This document shows positions 15,762 to 25,410 of a DNA stretch of 64,000 nt, piece after piece. This stretch comes from Niabella pedocola (GTDB lineage Bacteria > Bacteroidota > Bacteroidia > Chitinophagales > Chitinophagaceae). A program made the position numbers and the translations under genes. The first letter of the stretch is position 1; each line of letters opens with the position of its first letter. A model generated the notes under the pieces. That model was given only the letters and a program-made list of their open reading frames with translations. It was not told the origin of the DNA and searched no databases. Location of the stretch: contig NZ_JAJNEC010000005.1 in NCBI RefSeq assembly GCF_021044425.1, forward strand, positions 1,488,001-1,552,000, read 5' to 3'.

Positions 15762-17681
15762 TTATTTCCAGTAGGGACTTTGTACCAGGTTCTCGTTGTA
15801 TTGAAGTGCCCCGTCTGACAGGGGCCAGAAATAATCCCTGACGGTAAGGCTGGGTATGAACTGCGTTACAGGGATATAAAAATCAGAAGGATCGTGCTGG
15901 AAAACAGACCAGCCCTGTACCGGCTGCGCCATTACGGTGGTCCACTCCTTCCAGCGGCGCAGATCCCATCCGGCTCTTGCCTCAAAGCAAAGTTCTACCC
16001 GGCGTTCTCGGTGAATGATCTCCCGCAAACCATTCTTTGTAAGCGGTTTTCCCGGGTTAAAGGAATAGTTTGCCCAGGATGCTACCACGCCTTTCAGTCC
16101 TGCCCGGCTTCTTACACTATCTACATAAGCGTATACTTCGGAAGAAGGTCCGCTGCTTTCATTTAAACATTCGGCATACAACAGGTAAAGATCGGCCATG
16201 CGCATTCTTGGAATCCGGAACGCCGTTTGAGAAAAGCCGTTCTTGTCAAAAACACTCAGGTAATGCGCCAGCTTTTTGGGCCAGATGCCGGTAACATTGA
16301 GCCGTGAATTATCTTTGGGAGCCGCCGGTCCGGTTCTTGCCTGCACGAATATGGCAGCATCCGGATCCAGTACGCCATTGCCATACCATACTCCTCCATC
16401 AAACCCGATATTGGCATAGTAACGGGGTTCCCGGTCAAAATTATTTTTGATGGTCTGGTAGTCCTGCCCGATCAGGTATTTATTTTCGGCATCACCGGTT
16501 TTAAGCGAAAAGCGGTTGGCATAATCCCAGGTTTTATCTTCATTGATGGGCACCCCGTTCTTCGTATAAAAAAGATCTGTAGTGCCAATGGGCACGGCCA
16601 GGGTACCCGGCGCCGAGCCCAGGTTAAAATCGGGTACCAGGCGGGGGATGGAGTTTGCCTGCTCGTAATAGTTCGTATTTAAGGCCCAAACCACTTCATT
16701 ATTGAGATCCCATTTTTCGGTAACGGCATTCTGAAGGGTTAGCACCTGGCGCAGTACGGCAGGCAGATTGGCGGGCAGATTGGCAGGCCTTATAAATTGG
16801 TACAGTCCCAGGTTCTGCTGCTGTGCCGCGTCAATGGCGGCTTTACAGGCGGCGGCAGCCGTGGTCCATTTCCCGGCATCAAAAGTGGTGGAAAACAGTT
16901 GCTGCCCGTCATGGTTCTTATATCCTGTGTAATCCGGGTTTCCATTAAACAAAGGGCTGGCCTGTGTGGTCCTGATCTCCGCCTTTACCGCTAAGGCAAT
17001 CACTTTTGTGATGCGGCCCAGCTCGCGGTTAATATCGGTAATCACCAACGGCAAATTAGGTATGGCTTCATCGATCAGCTGTACGGCGTAATTAAACACG
17101 GAATCCACCGGCTGCCGTTTCACACGCAGTTCCGAAATGGGTGTGGTGATATCCTGGTTCTCTTTATAGATGGGTACCGGTCCGTACATCTTTGCCAGGA
17201 AGTAATGATAATAGGCTTTCAGAAATTTTAATTCGGCGATCCATCTTCCCTTTTCAAACGCCGTCAGGTCGATGGGTTTATTAATATTGTCCAGCATGAT
17301 GTTACAGCGGCGGATGGCCTGGAAGACGGCTGCGCCGCCATAGGCTCCGTCCCAATAATTCAACACGGGGTTCGATATGTTTTGTGTGCCGCGCATCAAT
17401 TGAAAACCGGCATCAAACACCTTCGGTCCTTCCCCGATGGTGGCCGGATACATAATTTCCCCGGAAGTGGTGAAAGAAGGATCTGTTGTTGTATTGCCAA
17501 AAGACTGTAAGGTACCATAACAGGCAAACAGATAGTTCTCGGCCTCATTCCGGTTCCGAAAAGCATAGTCGATGGTACCTACATTCTCGGGGGTCACATC
17601 CAGGTATTTTTTACAGGAGGATGCCGTGCCAAGTATCAACAGGAGCACTAAAAACCAGGTGGTATATCTTGAATTGTTCAT
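15762..17681 (-). CDS. SusD/RagB family outer-membrane nutrient-binding lipoprotein
   Basis: A 639-residue lipoprotein with lipobox SSC (Cys23) followed by KKYLDVTPENVG, the usual SusD start. The helical TPR-like scaffold is visible (RWIAELKFLKAYYHYFLAKMYG at ~145-167) and the conserved C-terminal REIIHRERRVELCFEARAGWD segment is present. SusD proteins lie over the SusC barrel as a hinged lid that captures glycan. The gene follows susC-like with a 20-bp gap, so both are made together. The neighbouring GH29 gene suggests a fucosylated oligosaccharide ligand; this is inference from the operon. Confidence 0.96.
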   Translation of the reverse strand: MNNSRYTTWFLVLLLILGTASSCKKYLDVTPENVGTIDYAFRNRNEAENYLFACYGTLQSFGNTTTDPSFTTSGEIMYPATIGEGPKVFDAGFQLMRGTQNISNPVLNYWDGAYGGAAVFQAIRRCNIMLDNINKPIDLTAFEKGRWIAELKFLKAYYHYFLAKMYGPVPIYKENQDITTPISELRVKRQPVDSVFNYAVQLIDEAIPNLPLVITDINRELGRITKVIALAVKAEIRTTQASPLFNGNPDYTGYKNHDGQQLFSTTFDAGKWTTAAAACKAAIDAAQQQNLGLYQFIRPANLPANLPAVLRQVLTLQNAVTEKWDLNNEVVWALNTNYYEQANSIPRLVPDFNLGSAPGTLAVPIGTTDLFYTKNGVPINEDKTWDYANRFSLKTGDAENKYLIGQDYQTIKNNFDREPRYYANIGFDGGVWYGNGVLDPDAAIFVQARTGPAAPKDNSRLNVTGIWPKKLAHYLSVFDKNGFSQTAFRIPRMRMADLYLLYAECLNESSGPSSEVYAYVDSVRSRAGLKGVVASWANYSFNPGKPLTKNGLREIIHRERRVELCFEARAGWDLRRWKEWTTVMAQPVQGWSVFQHDPSDFYIPVTQFIPSLTVRDYFWPLSDGALQYNENLVQSPYWK

Positions 17682-17701
17682 GAGCTTTTGAATTTGTGTT
17701 G

Positions 17702-20700
17702 TTACAGGGTGATATTAAATCCCAGGTTAAATGCCTTTTGTAAGGGGTATAAAAACCCGTTACCCGTTCCGTCGCTATTTTTTTGTTCCACATCCCAAAG
17801 CTTGAAACCGGAGAACAGGAACAGGTTGGATCCATTCACATAAATACGGCAATTCTTGAGCCCTATTCTCCTGGCAAGGTGATTGGGCATGGAGTAACCC
17901 AGCTCCACCAGTTTCAGCCGGAGGAAGTCGCCCTTGCGCATCCACCAGGTGCTGGATTGCAAATTGTTCACTACGGAATTGTAGTTAACCCCGAGGCGCG
18001 GATAGAAGGCATACAGATTCTGGTTCGATTCCGACCAGTAGTCGTCGGCAACCGACTGCAGTACCTGCGCATCCCCTGCTACAAAAGGACTGATATCATA
18101 GGGCCTGATGAAAAGAGACGTGCGTGCATTTCCCTGGAAACGGAATCCCAAATCAAATGACAGGTACCGGATAGAAGCGCCAAAACCATAGGACACCTGT
18201 GGTGTTGACGGAAACCCGATGGGTACCATATCGGCCACCGTGATCTGGCCGTCGCCGTTGATATCGCGGTATTTGATATCCCCGCCGCGGGGGGCAAGGG
18301 TACCAAAATTCTGCATGGGTGAGGAGGCCGCTTCCTTATCATCTACAAAAAGACGTTCAGCTACATAACCAAAGGGCTGCCCCACAATGGATCCGGTACG
18401 GCGGCGCCAGGGCTCCGTCAGGTAGGCCGGTTCTTCATAGTTGGTGTGGATGGCCTGCGAATAGGTAAGGTTCGACATAAAAGAAATGGAAAGCCTATCG
18501 GAAAACACCTGGTTATAATTCGCTGTAAGATCCCAGCCATTGGCATCCACCACACCCACGTTCGCAAATACGGCAGCTTCCAATCCTGTAGAGGAGGGTA
18601 TATTCCGCTGCATTAAGATATCTGATCGTCTTTCCTTCCAATACTCTGCAATAAGATCGATCTTTTTGAAAAGGGTAATTTCCGCAGCCCCGTTAAACTT
18701 TAATCCCCGCTCCCAGGTTACGGCTTTGTTTTCATAGTTGTTAATCCTTACCCCGGGACGGCCATACCCGTTATTGATCCCGAAGGCGGCTCCGTTGCCG
18801 GCAGCCAGGTTTACATCCGAAAGATAAAAGAACCGCTGGCTGCCCACCTGGTCATTACCCGTATATCCAAAGCTGGATCTTAATTTAAACGAAGAGATCA
18901 GCTTTGCCAGGCCATCTCCCCAGAATTTTTCTTTAGACACAACCCAGGATGCGCCGATGGTTGGAAAAAATCCGTACCGGTGACTTTCATCAAACCGCTC
19001 GGAACCGTTGTACCCAAAATTGAACCGCAGGAAATACCGCGATTTAAAAGCATAGCTGGCTTCCCCCGCGAAGTTAATGTTGCGGTAAGGAAGCGCATAG
19101 GGCAGTGACGGCTGCCGGGTATTGGGATCAATGCCGTTTGCATTGAGTTGCTGCAGCCGTATAATGTTTACCGTAGCGCCAACTTCATGATCTCCCATCC
19201 GCTTTGTGTAATCCAGCCGGCCCTGAAAATGTACATAGGCCGAAGCATCCTTGTTACCGGGATAATATACCAGGTATTCCGTGGCAGCGCCCGGCGTATT
19301 GTTGATCCATTGAAGCGTATACTGATTGGTACCAATATCATATCCCCCATCTGGTATGGTATAATAAAAAGGATTATAGGCCATGGTATTGTCGAAATAT
19401 CCATACCGCTTAATGGTTACAAAACCGTCAAAAACCAACCCCGGGGTAATAAAGTTCAGTTTTTGGTTCAGCTTCATGGTAGCCGTCATGTTTGATGTGG
19501 AAAACCGTTTGTATCCCCGGAGCATCTGTGCATAGGGATTGCCATAACCCACGCTGTTCATATTTGATCCAAAGGCATTTCCAAAAAGGATATGCTGCGT
19601 AAGCAGGTTGGCAGAATCGGGTGCATAATAAGGGGGAAACAACACCGGACTGGTATGGGTAGCCACATTATAAAGATCTACCGAATAGCTGGCGTCATTG
19701 GTCAGCGGGCCGGTATAATCATTAAAGATCCCCCACAGCTGGGTGGTGAGCACGGTCGTTTTGGAAAGATTAAAATCAATATTCGTTCGCAGCTGGTAGG
19801 TGGTAAACCGCAGCCGGTTTTTAAAACTATTGGCAGGATCCGATTTCAGACTTCCATTATCATTACTGTAGGAGCCGGAAATAAAATAGTGTGCAAAATC
19901 GGTTCCGCCACTTACATTGAGGTTGGCCCGTTGCGTATAGCTGGACTTCTTAAAAAGCAGATCCAGCCAGTCTACCGCAGGGTATACATAGGGGTTGCTG
20001 CCCGGCGTATGGTCCAGTGTCAATTGCGTGTTATGAATTTTGTCGGCGCTGAAAGGCGGTGCCAGCGTAGGATCGCGGGTAACCGTGGCTTCATTATACA
20101 TTTTCATATAGGTAACAGGGTCGGCCAGTTTTATGGTACTGGTGGGCGTTGAAAGCGTGTTCTCCAAAACGAGATTGATTTGCGCTTTTCCTGTTTTACC
20201 GGATTTTGTGGTTACCAGTATTACCCCGTTTGCCCCCCTGGCTCCATACAGCGATGTGGCGCTGGCATCTTTTAAAATGGTAAAGCTTTCCAGGTCGTTT
20301 ACCTGCAGGCGCGCCAGGTCGTCCTTGCCTACTTCAATATTATCAATCAAAATAAGCGGGTCTGCCCGGTAACCAAATGTGGTAACGCCCCGGATAAAAA
20401 AGTTCGAATTATCGAGCCCCGGTTGTCCGCTGCTCTGAAACCCGATAATACCTGCGGCCTGGCCCACGATGGCATTGGTAAGGTTACTGGCAGGGATCCG
20501 GAGGTTCTCCGGTTTGATGGTAACCACAGACCCCACCACGGACTCCCGCAGCTGTTTGCGTCCTAATGCGGTAACCACCACCTCGTCCATTCCTGAAGTG
20601 ATCTGCCGCATGGTTAGGGCCACAGTGGTATGGGCTGGTGTGATCGTTACCTGTTCCGGTTGGTAGCCCACCAGTGAAAAATGAATGACGGTACCGGAAT

Positions 20701-20911
20701 CTACTTCCAGGATAAATTTCCCGTTCACATCCGTGGATGTCATCTTCTTATTATTGGCCGTAGAAACGGTAACGCCCATTAAGAGACTACCGGTTGAATC
20801 AACAACGGTACCCGTGGCGTTGATTTTACCCGTTTGCGAATGGGAAAGCATGGGCAGGGCTATCAGTAAACCCAATATTGCCCAAATAGACAATCGTTTG
20901 GCAGCAAGCAT
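17702..20911 (-). CDS. SusC/RagA family TonB-linked outer-membrane transporter
   Basis: A 1069-residue protein with a signal peptide (cleaved near SHSQ), an N-terminal carboxypeptidase-regulatory-like domain (residues ~30-105, GTVVDSTGSLLMGVTV), a plug domain (~115-230, with the SusC signature LKDASATSLYGARGANGVIL at ~211-230) and a C-terminal barrel ending in FNLGFNITL. It imports oligosaccharides across the outer membrane using TonB energy, with the SusD lid. It is the first gene of the fucose operon; a 262-bp region separates it from the divergent AraC gene. No STN domain is seen at the N-terminus, so sigma/anti-sigma signalling through this receptor is not expected. Confidence 0.96.
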   Translation of the reverse strand: MLAAKRLSIWAILGLLIALPMLSHSQTGKINATGTVVDSTGSLLMGVTVSTANNKKMTSTDVNGKFILEVDSGTVIHFSLVGYQPEQVTITPAHTTVALTMRQITSGMDEVVVTALGRKQLRESVVGSVVTIKPENLRIPASNLTNAIVGQAAGIIGFQSSGQPGLDNSNFFIRGVTTFGYRADPLILIDNIEVGKDDLARLQVNDLESFTILKDASATSLYGARGANGVILVTTKSGKTGKAQINLVLENTLSTPTSTIKLADPVTYMKMYNEATVTRDPTLAPPFSADKIHNTQLTLDHTPGSNPYVYPAVDWLDLLFKKSSYTQRANLNVSGGTDFAHYFISGSYSNDNGSLKSDPANSFKNRLRFTTYQLRTNIDFNLSKTTVLTTQLWGIFNDYTGPLTNDASYSVDLYNVATHTSPVLFPPYYAPDSANLLTQHILFGNAFGSNMNSVGYGNPYAQMLRGYKRFSTSNMTATMKLNQKLNFITPGLVFDGFVTIKRYGYFDNTMAYNPFYYTIPDGGYDIGTNQYTLQWINNTPGAATEYLVYYPGNKDASAYVHFQGRLDYTKRMGDHEVGATVNIIRLQQLNANGIDPNTRQPSLPYALPYRNINFAGEASYAFKSRYFLRFNFGYNGSERFDESHRYGFFPTIGASWVVSKEKFWGDGLAKLISSFKLRSSFGYTGNDQVGSQRFFYLSDVNLAAGNGAAFGINNGYGRPGVRINNYENKAVTWERGLKFNGAAEITLFKKIDLIAEYWKERRSDILMQRNIPSSTGLEAAVFANVGVVDANGWDLTANYNQVFSDRLSISFMSNLTYSQAIHTNYEEPAYLTEPWRRRTGSIVGQPFGYVAERLFVDDKEAASSPMQNFGTLAPRGGDIKYRDINGDGQITVADMVPIGFPSTPQVSYGFGASIRYLSFDLGFRFQGNARTSLFIRPYDISPFVAGDAQVLQSVADDYWSESNQNLYAFYPRLGVNYNSVVNNLQSSTWWMRKGDFLRLKLVELGYSMPNHLARRIGLKNCRIYVNGSNLFLFSGFKLWDVEQKNSDGTGNGFLYPLQKAFNLGFNITL

Positions 20912-21173
20912 AGCATTTAAAGATTCGTTAAAAATTGTTGTACAAAATAAGCGGGGATCAGGGTGTGAGTCAATAGGGTTTTGGTTTAAAAAGATGGATT
21001 ATTCGATATATTGTTTAAACATATGAATACATAAATGCTTTAAAAAAGATTCCGCATTGTTGCCCTGTTTTTTTAAAGAATCACTACGCTTTTACCTATC
21101 TTTAGTAGGTATTAAACCAAAAACGAGATGGATTATTCACCATATTTAATGGACAATTAAATACTTCTTTCCT
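20912..21173. promoter_or_regulatory. Divergent promoter region, susC-like operon / AraC regulator
   Basis: This 262-bp AT-rich region carries the promoters of both directions. On the minus strand TATTTTG (20943-20949) resembles the -7 element but lacks one spacer base; on the plus strand TATCTTTA (21097-21104) differs from TAnnTTTG at the last base. Neither is exact. The AraC protein is the obvious candidate to bind here. Confidence 0.4.
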
Positions 21174-22091
21174 ATGTCTACCTTTAAACGAAGAGATGGA
21201 TTTGTGGGTGAAAAAATGCTGGAGATCCCCCATCAGCTCCTGCAAAAAACGCTGCAGCAAAACCCGTTTTTAAAACAACTCTACCTCACCCAGATCGGTT
21301 ATTTTCCAAAAGCATTTTATCATTACCGGGAACGGAGGAATGGATGCCATGACAACATCCTCTTCTATTGCCTCAAAGGAAAAGGCTGGTATATTATTGA
21401 TAAACATTATTTCGAGATCCGGGCAAATGAGTATGCCATTATTCCTGCCACGGCCAAATACATCCGCTATGGGGCCGACATGGATGAGCCCTGGACCATT
21501 TACTGGGTACATTATACCGGAAATGAAATTGAAGACATGAACCGTTCGCTGGGGATCACGGCCGATCGCGGGCCGCGGGCTATTACTTTTAACGACAGGG
21601 GCATTACCACCTGGGAAATTATGTATAACAGCCTGGAACGGGGCTTGAACAACGAAAGCCTTTTTAACGCCAATTTCTGCCTGTATAAATTTGTTGCGTC
21701 TTTTTTATTTTCAGAACAGTGGGAGCAAAAGCCGGTTTCCCAAACCGGGTTGTTCGTGGATGCAGTTAAGGCCCATATGCAGCAACACATCAACAGCAGG
21801 ATAACCATTCCGGAAATGGCAGCCGCCCAGGGGATCTCCGTTTCGTATTTTTCCCAACAGTTCCGGAAAGCCACGGGTATTGCCCCGCTGGATTATTTTA
21901 TCCAGCTGAAGATCCGGCATTCCTGCCTGCTGCTCCTGAATCATTCCATTAAAATAAAGGAAGTAGCCCGGCATGTGGGCATGGATGACCCCTACTATTT
22001 TTCCCGGATGTTTAAAAAATACATGGCCATCTCGCCCCAGCAATACCGCCTCCAGAAACGGACGGATGCAGACAATCCCGGTCCTGGGTAA
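21174..22091 (+). CDS. AraC family regulator of the fucose locus
   Basis: A 305-residue regulator with an N-terminal cupin-like sensor domain (residues ~30-140, ILFYCLKGKGWYII and the PWTIYWVHYTG strand) and a C-terminal double helix-turn-helix (residues ~205-295, ITIPEMAAAQGISVSYFSQQ then IKEVARHVGMDDPYYFSRMF). Such AraC proteins bind a sugar through the cupin and activate transport and hydrolase genes. It is divergent from susC-like and upstream of the permease gene, so it probably controls the locus in both directions. The inducer, presumably fucose or a fucoside, is inferred. Confidence 0.9.
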   Translation: MSTFKRRDGFVGEKMLEIPHQLLQKTLQQNPFLKQLYLTQIGYFPKAFYHYRERRNGCHDNILFYCLKGKGWYIIDKHYFEIRANEYAIIPATAKYIRYGADMDEPWTIYWVHYTGNEIEDMNRSLGITADRGPRAITFNDRGITTWEIMYNSLERGLNNESLFNANFCLYKFVASFLFSEQWEQKPVSQTGLFVDAVKAHMQQHINSRITIPEMAAAQGISVSYFSQQFRKATGIAPLDYFIQLKIRHSCLLLLNHSIKIKEVARHVGMDDPYYFSRMFKKYMAISPQQYRLQKRTDADNPGPG

Positions 22092-22230
22092 ATTTATGGT
22101 GTTGTTACCACTCCGCAGAACATGGGACCATATCCGGCGGGCATTTTGCAAAGCCGGCGCAAAAAGCAGGTTTTTGAAGCAATTCCTAAAAGTTTTTTAC
22201 TTTTACAATATATAAACGTCGTTTCGGATT

Positions 22231-22806
22231 ATGAAAACAACAAATAAGTTCTGGGTTATTACGTTAATGATCGTGATCGCTGCACTGAGCCGCATTCTCC
22301 CCCATCCTTATAATTTTACACCTTTGGTAGCCATGGCGCTGTTTAGCGGTGCCCATTTTGATAAAAAATGGATGGCCTATATCATGCCGCTGCTGGCCTA
22401 CCTTCTTTCGGACCTGGTGATCAGTCTTACTGGTGCGCGGGGCTTTTACGGCATCAGCCAGTTATTTGTGTACGGAGGCATGCTCCTTGTAACGGCACTG
22501 GGTACCACGCTCCGCCAGCCAAAAACCATAAAGGTGTTGGGTTATGCGCTTACCGGTTCGGCCATTTTCTGGATCATTTCCAATTTTGGGGTATGGGTTG
22601 CCAGTGGCATTCCCGGAAGCATCGAATATGAGCCGGGTTTGACCCTTGGGATGACCTACCTGCGGGCTCTTCCGTTTTACAACCAGTTCAGCAACCAGTT
22701 GTTCCTGGGTGCTTTTGGCGGCGATCTGTTTTACAGCGCGGTGCTGTTTGGGGTATATGCCCTGGCGCAGAAGCGCCTCCCCTCCCTCCGGTATTCAAAA
22801 GCCTGA
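22231..22806 (+). CDS. DUF6580 family membrane protein
   Basis: A 191-residue membrane protein with about five hydrophobic segments: ITLMIVIAALSRIL, AYIMPLLAYLLSDLVI, QLFVYGGMLLVTALG, ALTGSAIFWIISNFGVWVA and DLFYSAVLFGVYALA. The ILPHPYNFTPLVAMALFSGA stretch after helix one is typical of the family, which is annotated as a putative transport protein but has no established substrate; some resemblance to ECF-type substrate-binding subunits can be seen. It is followed by a clear terminator before fucP and so is its own unit. I see no riboswitch in the 139 bp upstream. Confidence 0.8.
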   Translation: MKTTNKFWVITLMIVIAALSRILPHPYNFTPLVAMALFSGAHFDKKWMAYIMPLLAYLLSDLVISLTGARGFYGISQLFVYGGMLLVTALGTTLRQPKTIKVLGYALTGSAIFWIISNFGVWVASGIPGSIEYEPGLTLGMTYLRALPFYNQFSNQLFLGAFGGDLFYSAVLFGVYALAQKRLPSLRYSKA

Positions 22807-22826
22807 TATATAAAATCTAAATCATG

Positions 22827-22857
22827 AAAGCATGAATTCTTCATTCATGCTTTTTTT
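22827..22857 (+). terminator. Rho-independent terminator between DUF6580 and fucP
   Basis: GCATGAAT (22830-22837) pairs with ATTCATGC (22843-22850), extended by AAA/TTT, and is followed by a run of seven T. Confidence 0.88.
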
Positions 22858-22941
22858 ATGCGCAATCGGTTGCAACAATTGCCATTAGCAGCAATAATTT
22901 CCCTATTTTTAGAGCCATTAATTCATTTTAAACGATTTGTA

Positions 22942-24231
22942 ATGGCAGGAACCAATTCCAATTCCCAAAACATTTTGCTTCCATTAGCTACGATCTGCGG
23001 ACTTTTCTTCATTTTCGGGTTTGTAACATGGGCAAACGGAACGCTTATTCCCTTTTTTAAATTGTCTTTTGGCCTTTCGGATATACAGGCTTTTTTGGTT
23101 ACGTTCTCTTCCTATATGGCCTACTTTGTACTGGCCCTTCCATCTTCATGGATCCTGAAAAAAACCGGCTTTAAGACCGGTTTGGTGCTGGGATTGATCG
23201 TACTGGCCCTGGGTTCTTTGATTTTTATTCCTGCTGCTAAATCCAGATCTTTTGAATTATTCCTTACCGGTATTTTTGTGCAGGGTGCCGCACTGGCATT
23301 GTTACAAACCGCCTCCAACCCCTACCTGTCCATCATCGGCCCCATCGAAAGTGCGGCCAAAAGGATCAGTATGGCGGGTATCTGCAACAAATTTGCGGGT
23401 ATGATCGTGCCTTTTATTATGGGCGCGGTGTTCCTGAAAAATGCCGCTGAAACAGAAGCTAAAATCGCCGCAGCAACCGGTGCAGAAAAAGAGCAATTGC
23501 TGAGTGATGTACTGGGACGGGTAAACACTCCTTATATTGTATTGGCCATTGTATTTATCTTGTTTGCAGTGCTCATCAAATTCCTTCACCTCCCGGAAGT
23601 AAACCCCGAGGAAGATGTGGTAGACGAAGCCAGCGGAGAAGTGGTACATCACAAAAGCATCTTCCAGTTTCCTCACCTTTTCCTGGGTGCACTTTGTATT
23701 TTTGTATACGTAGGTGCCGAGGTAATGGCGGGCGACATCATTGGAGTATATGGAAAAGAGCTGGGTATTCATGCCGACCAGGCTAAATACTTCACGTCCT
23801 TAACCCTGGGCGGTATGCTGGTAGGTTATGTAGTGGGTATTTTCACCATCCCCAAAATCCTTTCCCAACAAGCCGCATTGAGAATCTGTGCCATACTGGG
23901 TATTGTATTCTCCGTTATCGCTTATTTCAGCTCCGGTTACGCATCGGTGATTTTTATAGCCCTGCTGGGATTGGCAAACTCCTTAATGTGGCCGGCCATT
24001 TTCCCGTTGGGGATCAGTCACCTGGGCAAATTTACCAAGATCGGCTCCGCCATCATGATCATGGGTATTGCCGGGGGTGCTATTTTACCCATACTGTATG
24101 GCTTTTTAAAGGATCACCTGCATATTAATTTTCAGCTGTCTTACTTTATATTGGTACTTCCCTGTTATCTCTATATCCTGTACTTTGCCATTAGTGGTCA
24201 CAAGGTAGGATTGAGCAAACTGAAAAAATAA
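22942..24231 (+). CDS. fucP: L-fucose:H+ symporter family MFS permease
   Basis: A 429-residue sugar permease, close to the 438 residues of E. coli FucP. I start at the ATG at 22942 (MAGTNSN); the frame runs on upstream to 22858 but that part overlaps the T-tract of a terminator. Twelve membrane helices are visible in two halves. FHS-family features include GFVTWANGTLIPFFK in helix 1, LLQTASNPYL in helix 5 and NSLMWPAIFPLGI in helix 10. It imports L-fucose (possibly also related 6-deoxy or other sugars) with a proton across the inner membrane. Placed after the GH29/SusCD locus, it completes the import route. It ends at a strong terminator. Confidence 0.9.
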   Translation: MAGTNSNSQNILLPLATICGLFFIFGFVTWANGTLIPFFKLSFGLSDIQAFLVTFSSYMAYFVLALPSSWILKKTGFKTGLVLGLIVLALGSLIFIPAAKSRSFELFLTGIFVQGAALALLQTASNPYLSIIGPIESAAKRISMAGICNKFAGMIVPFIMGAVFLKNAAETEAKIAAATGAEKEQLLSDVLGRVNTPYIVLAIVFILFAVLIKFLHLPEVNPEEDVVDEASGEVVHHKSIFQFPHLFLGALCIFVYVGAEVMAGDIIGVYGKELGIHADQAKYFTSLTLGGMLVGYVVGIFTIPKILSQQAALRICAILGIVFSVIAYFSSGYASVIFIALLGLANSLMWPAIFPLGISHLGKFTKIGSAIMIMGIAGGAILPILYGFLKDHLHINFQLSYFILVLPCYLYILYFAISGHKVGLSKLKK

Positions 24232-24255
24232 TTGCTGCGCATTGCGCAGAACAGG

Positions 24256-24308
24256 ACCTATAAGGTTTTTCGCCCAGGCGGATCAATGAAACCTTATAGG
24301 TTTTTTTA
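24256..24308 (+). terminator. Rho-independent terminator after fucP
   Basis: A perfect 13-bp stem, ACCTATAAGGTTT (24256-24268) with AAACCTTATAGGT (24289-24301), is followed by T-rich sequence to 24308. It lies between convergent genes and overlaps the end of the AraC gene on the other strand. Confidence 0.88.
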
Positions 24309-25268
24309 TTTGGAAGCAAATAAAAGTTCGCAGGGTTTTAAGCCGGTAAGCCGTTTAAAGGCGGTACTGAAATGGGAAATAGAGGAATAGCCCAGCATCA
24401 TGGATACATCGGTTACGCTAAGTCCTTTTTCATACAGCAGGTATTTAGCATGCTCCATCCGCTGGTTCTGGTAAAAATCAAAAATAGTGGTGCCATACAT
24501 TTCTTTAAACCCCTTTTTAAGATAGCATTCATTCATTGCCACCTTCCGGCTCAGTTCTTTAATGGTGATGGGTTCTCCGATATGCCGGATCAGGATCTCC
24601 CGGGCTTTTTCCACTTTATCCTTATCCGCTTCATTGGATAAGAACTTACAACTGATCACTTCCAGCTGTTTATCATCTGCCATCGAATCCATCGTCAGCA
24701 ATAATAACATCTGCAACTGGGCATTTACATAAATGTTTTCCAGCGTGCCGTCATAGCTGTGCTCCAGCAGGCCTTCGATAACCGTTTTGGTTTTGCAGCA
24801 TAACGGGAGCGTACGGGTAAAAGAAACCTTATGTTTAAACTTCAGCAGCGAATCGCTGAAGCTGTTGCTGGTTCTGGTTTTTATAAACTGCGACAAATGC
24901 GCCGGTGTAAAATGCACATTGACCACATCCAGGCTGTTCTTACTGTCCTCACATTCCCGGGCCTTGCCGATAGTGCATTTTCCGCAGTTTTCACGGGAAC
25001 AATACATGTTACCGGCAATGCAGAATTTCAGTTTCAGGTTATTTTCTTTGGGTTTCTGGCTATTGTATTCATATACCAGCATGCCCATATCTTCTGTTAA
25101 AATATTTGCTGCACGGCTGTAACGCTTAATCTCATACTGAACCGCTCCCGGGATCTGGTGTACCCGGTGCGCCATCAGCTCCAGCGAAGAAGGATGATCC
25201 AAGTCCTTGAAACTTAATCGTATAATTTCTTCTGTATCACTCATAACCGCCGGCAAAGGTATCTCCAT
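24306..25268 (-). CDS. AraC family regulator with a cysteine cluster
   Basis: A 320-residue regulator (ATG at 25268; a TTG ten codons upstream is less likely). The C-terminal ~100 residues form the AraC double helix-turn-helix: ITIKELSRKVAMNECYLKKG then LSVTDVSMMLGYSSISHFST. The N-terminal domain is not an obvious cupin. It carries five cysteines spaced C-x6-C-x4-C-x2-C-x7-C (Cys83, 90, 95, 98, 106), a pattern suited to binding zinc or an iron-sulfur cluster, plus a CC pair in PLCCKTK. That suggests redox or metal sensing rather than sugar sensing. It is convergent with fucP, and the target genes are unknown. The DNA-binding class is certain, the metal site is inference. Confidence 0.88.
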   Translation of the reverse strand: MEIPLPAVMSDTEEIIRLSFKDLDHPSSLELMAHRVHQIPGAVQYEIKRYSRAANILTEDMGMLVYEYNSQKPKENNLKLKFCIAGNMYCSRENCGKCTIGKARECEDSKNSLDVVNVHFTPAHLSQFIKTRTSNSFSDSLLKFKHKVSFTRTLPLCCKTKTVIEGLLEHSYDGTLENIYVNAQLQMLLLLTMDSMADDKQLEVISCKFLSNEADKDKVEKAREILIRHIGEPITIKELSRKVAMNECYLKKGFKEMYGTTIFDFYQNQRMEHAKYLLYEKGLSVTDVSMMLGYSSISHFSTAFKRLTGLKPCELLFASK

Positions 25269-25366
25269 TCGGTTATAAAGCCAACAAATAAATGTCAATT
25301 AATGGTAATAATCCCTGATTTGCAACCCATTATTAAAAAAATAATTACAATTAGTCAGTGAATGTC

Positions 25367-25374
25367 TAAATTTG
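25367..25374 (+). promoter_or_regulatory. Bacteroidota -7 element of lpxA
   Basis: TAAATTTG is an exact TAnnTTTG, 36 bp before the lpxA start codon. No TTTG is found at the usual -33 spacing. Confidence 0.4.
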
Positions 25375-25410
25375 CGCCATTATTTATTAATGGTTTGACC
25401 CTGTAAGTAC

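Noticed and set aside
20943..20974. Consensus promoter for the susC-like operon
   Set aside because: TATTTTG lacks one base of the TAnnTTTG pattern and the possible -33 (ATTG) has only three of four bases at a 21-bp spacing, so I list only the region, not a promoter.
22092..22230. Cobalamin riboswitch ahead of the DUF6580 gene
   Set aside because: No B12-box-like sequence or long structured leader is visible in the 139 bp available.
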